A stretch of DNA of 64,000 bases. Origin: Coprinopsis marcescibilis. Its lineage: Eukaryota > Basidiomycota > Agaricomycetes > Agaricales > Psathyrellaceae. The translations under genes were made by a program, and so were the position numbers. The notes beneath the pieces were generated by a model. The model saw only the letters and a program-made list of their open reading frames with translations. It ran no database searches and was not told the DNA's origin. Shown one piece after another: positions 60,041 to 64,000 of the stretch; position 1 is the stretch's first letter, and each line of letters starts with the position of its first letter. The DNA lies in NCBI GenBank assembly GCA_004369085.1, contig ML210249.1, positions 1 through 64,000 of the forward strand. Direction: 5' to 3'.

Positions 60041-61534
60041 ATGAAAGCTGCAAGAGAAGAAGCGGCTGGAAACATCCTTGGATCCAGGATGCTCTTGCTT
60101 TCAGCTGCGAAGAAAAAGGCCTTACCTTCGCTTCCATTCGAAACGTGGTCTGCAATCTTCGCTATAGCCTGCAGCGGGAAGGCTATTCAACTCGATGTGA
60201 ACGACGACTTTTCTGATCTTGATACAATCTGGCCAACACAGATTGTCTTGCTCCGCGTTTGCAAATCATGGAAAGAAGTAGCTATTACGACGCCGGAAAT
60301 CTGGACCAGCCTCGAACTTGGAAAAATACACGACGATCAAAGCCCTCTTGACGAAGCGAAACAAGGGGTATTGGCAGGAATATTTCGTCGCATTCTTAAA
60401 CTTTCAGAATTGCGGCCTCTCCGCCTTCGACTCGGAAGTGGCATCCAACGACATCCTCATTGGAGCTCTATGGTGCTAGACATCCTCGGACAAACGGGAC
60501 GCCTGGAAACAGTACACTTTGACGTCGCAGAAATCCCGGATTTCGATGACACTATTATCCTCCCCCAGCTAACACATCTGTTCATTGAGAATTGCTGGTT
60601 TTGCAACCTCACGACTGTCAACGCCCCCAATATTACATCATGCACGCTGCTCGACAGCCCTGCGCCTTGTATCTTGTTCCATCCTCAATGGGTGCAAATA
60701 ACCTCCCTGTCGCTATTCACTAGTTCTTGTCGGAAAGGACCCGATTTCACCATGCCAATCGACGCCTTCTACCTCACCGTCGAAGAGACCCCTCACCTGA
60801 TCACATTACGCGTCAACATCGGTCACCTTACTGGTCCTTGGCAATCTCTCAACGATGAGTTTGAATCGCCTCCCCGCTTCCAGAAACAGGTTACTCTTGC
60901 CGAACTCCGAACGCTGGAACTTCAAGATAATATTGCCATTTATCTGACTTCTGCCCTATCCCGTCTTTTCTTGCCGGCGCTGCAACGGGTTGACTTGGTG
61001 ATCCCAGCAAACTGTCGAACACGCTCCTCTGATGGGACCATAAGGTCTGAATCAATTCAATTCTTCCTTGACGAGCACCGCCACCCAGAACTCCACGACC
61101 TTCGTATATGCGTCTACAATGAACAGTTGCGCCGACGGTCCTTCATTCTAAACCCTGCGGCGGCCGCTAGCGCATACTTCGGAATCCTACAAGACAATTT
61201 TGGCGGTAGTTGGGAACGGTGGAAGCGGGAGATATATGGGAACGGGATGGTGCCAATTCCGAGACGAAATCGAAATCTTCTGAAGACTTTCCGACCTGTC
61301 AAGGTCTCCAACGTCTTTTCGACCCAGTCCAAGGCCGATAAATATGTGGAAGACATCATAGGGATCTTCCTGGAGCAGAAACGGCTGGTTCAGCCCCTTG
61401 ACTCGGATTCGCTACGGCGAATTGTAAACTCGGTCCTTAACAGGTATGACCTAGATGAGCTGAGCACTGTGTTTTCTCTTTTGAGTTCGGGCCCATTTGA
61501 CGAGCGTAAAGTTACGGTTTTGTTAGCTCTTTAA
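60041..61534 (+). CDS. F-box protein (basidiomycete F-box/LRR-like family)
   Basis: A 497-aa frame without introns. The F-box spans residues about 27-90: LPSLPFETWSAIFAIACSG, then VLLRVCKSWKEVAITTPEIW, the typical pattern of the large basidiomycete F-box family in which LPxExWxxIF is followed by the VCKxWxxVAxxTPxLW motif. The body has leucine-rich, LRR-like segments (LRPLRLRLGSG, LPQLTHLFIENC, LFLPALQRVDLVIP). It would act as a substrate adaptor of an SCF ubiquitin ligase. It is only distantly like the two left-hand F-box genes, which lack the TPxIW motif. The Met at 60041 is the first in frame, but the frame is open further upstream, so the N-terminus may be longer. Confidence 0.8.
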   Translation: MKAAREEAAGNILGSRMLLLSAAKKKALPSLPFETWSAIFAIACSGKAIQLDVNDDFSDLDTIWPTQIVLLRVCKSWKEVAITTPEIWTSLELGKIHDDQSPLDEAKQGVLAGIFRRILKLSELRPLRLRLGSGIQRHPHWSSMVLDILGQTGRLETVHFDVAEIPDFDDTIILPQLTHLFIENCWFCNLTTVNAPNITSCTLLDSPAPCILFHPQWVQITSLSLFTSSCRKGPDFTMPIDAFYLTVEETPHLITLRVNIGHLTGPWQSLNDEFESPPRFQKQVTLAELRTLELQDNIAIYLTSALSRLFLPALQRVDLVIPANCRTRSSDGTIRSESIQFFLDEHRHPELHDLRICVYNEQLRRRSFILNPAAAASAYFGILQDNFGGSWERWKREIYGNGMVPIPRRNRNLLKTFRPVKVSNVFSTQSKADKYVEDIIGIFLEQKRLVQPLDSDSLRRIVNSVLNRYDLDELSTVFSLLSSGPFDERKVTVLLAL

Positions 61535-64000
61535 TGCAGTAAGTACCCTCGTACTTAAGCTCCCAGTTGTAATTACGATACATTAGTACCATGCTTAGTG
61601 CCTCTCGAGCGTTGTGTGTACTTACTTGGTATCAGAAAACTGGCGCGATAGCAACTAGCAAACCATCCATTCCCTTGAATTTTCAAGATTGGCAATGGTA
61701 TCATGATGTTAGTAGTTTGCTCTAGTACGCCGACGACTCGGACGAGAACTTGAATGAAGCCGATGGTCAAAGCGTGGCAATCTTATGCTATTTACGTAGG
61801 AGTGAGTCAGCATTTTGATCGTGTTCCGAAGATGTCCGGGTTCGATCCTCGACGGAGCAGGTCGTTTTCTTTTCCTTCCTGCCCCTTTGCCATGACTTTC
61901 ACCGTTTTGAACCTTCGATTAAATGTGGAATGTTTCGACTCAAAAATTGAAGTGCTGAACTGTTCGGAACACAGCGCGCCAACTTCTAGCATTCCAATCT
62001 GTTGGATCTGTTGGAGGGAAGAAGTCCACCTAGCGTTGAAGTTCGCCAAACTCAAAACCCCTGACTATAAAGCCATGGGTGAGTCATTGATACTGCTTGC
62101 CCCAGTACAATCGACGCTTCCTCAGGGCAACATATTGTACGCTTCGAATCGTTTGATTCCGGTTTACGATGGGCAAGAACCTCGATGCGTTGCTTTGACT
62201 CAATGTTCTGTTGGCTTTGTGAATGGTTCTTGCAACCACGCATGCTGGCTGGTGTCTACGTCTACCCTTAGAAGGCGCGTGTTATGCCTTGGGTGAGCCG
62301 CTCTGTTCAAGCTGCGGCTTACCCGTGCATTTCGGCCAGGACAACGAGGCTCCACAAAGACGACCTTCTCTTGGTCCATCCGACTAACCTCCACATCTTC
62401 TGAAGTCCCTTCGACATTTATCAAACCCCGGGAACGTCTCCTCTACTTTGCTGAAGGCCTCTCTGTCTCGCTCGGATCGGATCGCAAGGACGTTTTACTG
62501 GTATCGACTATGAGCTCAAGAAACGTTTCACAGCACCAAACTCTCGTCCAGCCACGATCAGCGAACTCAAAACCTTATCAAGCTATCCTGACCAGATAAC
62601 GCGATCCGCTTCCCTCAGTTATCAAATGCACGGCTTTAATTTCACGCAACGCTTTTCATATCGTTGTTTTGCTCGATCGCACATTAATGATCGTTGCGAA
62701 TCACTTCAAGAATACAGGACTAGAGCGGTACGCTTTTTCCCATCGAATGAACCATACCATACTAACAGGGGGCCATACCTAGACATGTCCGATGCACTTT
62801 TGCGGGCCCTTCACGGTCTCTGGGAATGTTTCAAGGGGTTCGACAGTCACCAAGTTCGGAGAATGCCTCAGAATGGTCGAAACGCTTTCGGAATCCTCAG
62901 TGACTGTGGTTGAAAAGGCACCGGGGCACCAACTTGAATTGGAAAAGACTGGAAACCGCATCTCTTTTGCATTGCAGAGCGACCCTTGGACTTCTCCGGC
63001 GCTCGATGTCCCTGTTTCACCCCACCATTCGAAGGCGACACATCGTGTCATCCATTCTCGTGACATTCAGCAACAACTCTTCAACGTAACGCAGCGCGTC
63101 GCAACGCTCACTAATTTCAATCGGTCCTTCACATCGTCACGAACCAGTTGGCAGAGTCCGAGAATCTGTCTCTCGCGCTTCTGATCCGCTTCACTTCAAG
63201 TTCAAGTTCAAGTTCAAGTTGATGATAGAAGGATTACGAGGGCGAACACGATCCCCGTGTATCAGCAAGCTCTGATCAGCGCTACGCAGAGCGCCGAACC
63301 AAGGGGCGTACCGGCCACTTACTGAGCGACTCGTAGTATCAATGCGAGCGAAACGGACCCTCGGAGGCATAAACCCAGATGCTCATATTGCAACAGAGGG
63401 TATCAGGCGAACCACTTGCAGCATCTCATCCTTGCGATCGTCCATCAGCCAATCATACACATGCGCTCAGCCGGCGCGCAGAACGTGGCTGCCAGTATGT
63501 TTCCAACCATTCTAGTATTGCTTGCGCAAGGTTGCAGCCCCTTATCAGCTGACGGCCACGTTCCGATTGTAAGACACTTGTTATCTAAATTATCCGCAAT
63601 CCGTACTTACCGACATGATGCTAAGCACATACATAACAGACGAATGCGCAACGAGGATCTCATGTGTCCTTATCTGATCTGAAACCAATGTTGTGATGTC
63701 AGTGCTTTGGGCATCGATTGGCGGGGTGTTAATCCGTTCATTAATTTTTACTTGCGCGCTGCACAGCTCATACATATCGCCTATCTTTTGCGTGATGCCC
63801 ACCAGACAGCAACGCCCGTACCTTACCCCAGGTCCGACGACTCTCCGCCTCCTAGTGCACGCCCAGACCTATTAGGGTACCGGTCCGCCAGGCTTCAGCA
63901 CTCAAGTACGGCGAAAGCCCGTCTGACAGCTCGGAACCAATAGAACTGCAACATAGACTGTATCTCGAGCTCTCCATGCAAGTGCTACGTAATCTGCCAC
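61535..64000. other. 2.5-kb right edge with no assigned gene
   Basis: Frames such as 61889-62080 (MTFTVLNLRLNVECFDSKIE) look mildly protein-like but I could not build a spliced gene. A TTCAAG hexanucleotide microsatellite (four units plus TT) lies at 63195-63220. Nothing else is recognised. Confidence 0.35.
63195..63220. repeat. TTCAAG microsatellite
   Basis: Four and one-third tandem TTCAAG units. Confidence 0.9.

Noticed and set aside
61839..61848. GGTTCGATCC, like a tRNA B box
   Set aside because: Flanking bases do not form a T-arm or acceptor stem and no A box lies at the right distance.
61754..63184. Possible gene in the right edge
   Set aside because: Frames shift repeatedly and no domain, coherent intron set or start could be defined.

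Overview
The window looks like nuclear DNA of a basidiomycete fungus, most likely a mushroom-forming agaricomycete. Genes are split by many short GT-AG introns (about 50-65 nt). The gene content fits: fungal Clf1 and Pwp2, a plasma-membrane H+-ATPase, a Zn2Cys6 regulator, an Ure2p/FuA-like glutathione transferase, F-box and BTB families, and a fungal-type Helitron. The lineage call is inference; no rRNA or tRNA gene is visible.

Layout. 0.3-5.4 kb (minus): two tandem F-box paralogs with the same three-exon structure, then a BTB/POZ protein. 6.2-8.1 kb (plus): a frameshifted copy and an intact copy of a small secreted, probably GPI-anchored protein. 9.0-12.4 kb: a 56-aa single-pass membrane protein (plus) facing Pwp2 (minus). 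13.45-14.23 kb: a glutathione transferase. 14.2-25.8 kb is almost empty; the one supported gene is a 64-aa chitin-binding-like (CBM5/12-type) protein at 18.8-19.1 kb. 25.8-27.0 kb: two small single-pass membrane proteins. 27.2-34.7 kb: divergent Clf1 (splicing) and condensin Ycg1/CAP-G. 35.0-39.3 kb: an ING-type PHD finger divergent from the H+-ATPase. 40.3-43.6 kb: a Zn2Cys6 transcription factor.

The right third is transposon-rich. A 555-bp Tc1/mariner-type MITE lies at 44.87-45.42 kb. A Helitron fills 47.0-54.8 kb: one continuous reading frame of about 2,600 codons carrying, in order, a DUF6570-like region, a HUH Rep, a Pif1-type helicase and a C-terminal USP-like cysteine protease domain. 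Four in-frame stop codons interrupt it, but there is no frameshift. It is followed by a five-exon 397-aa gene of unknown function whose fourth intron seems to hold a solo LTR, then a coiled-coil protein built on an 11-residue repeat and a third F-box protein. From 61.5 kb to the end I see no supportable gene.

The housekeeping genes (Pwp2 in ribosome biogenesis, Clf1 in splicing, Ycg1 in chromosome condensation, the proton pump) are unrelated neighbours, not a pathway. The most unusual system is the Helitron with its fused protease domain. Its damage (four stops, a Walker-B Glu-to-Lys, a possible catalytic Asp-to-Asn) fits C-to-T transitions, several at CpG.
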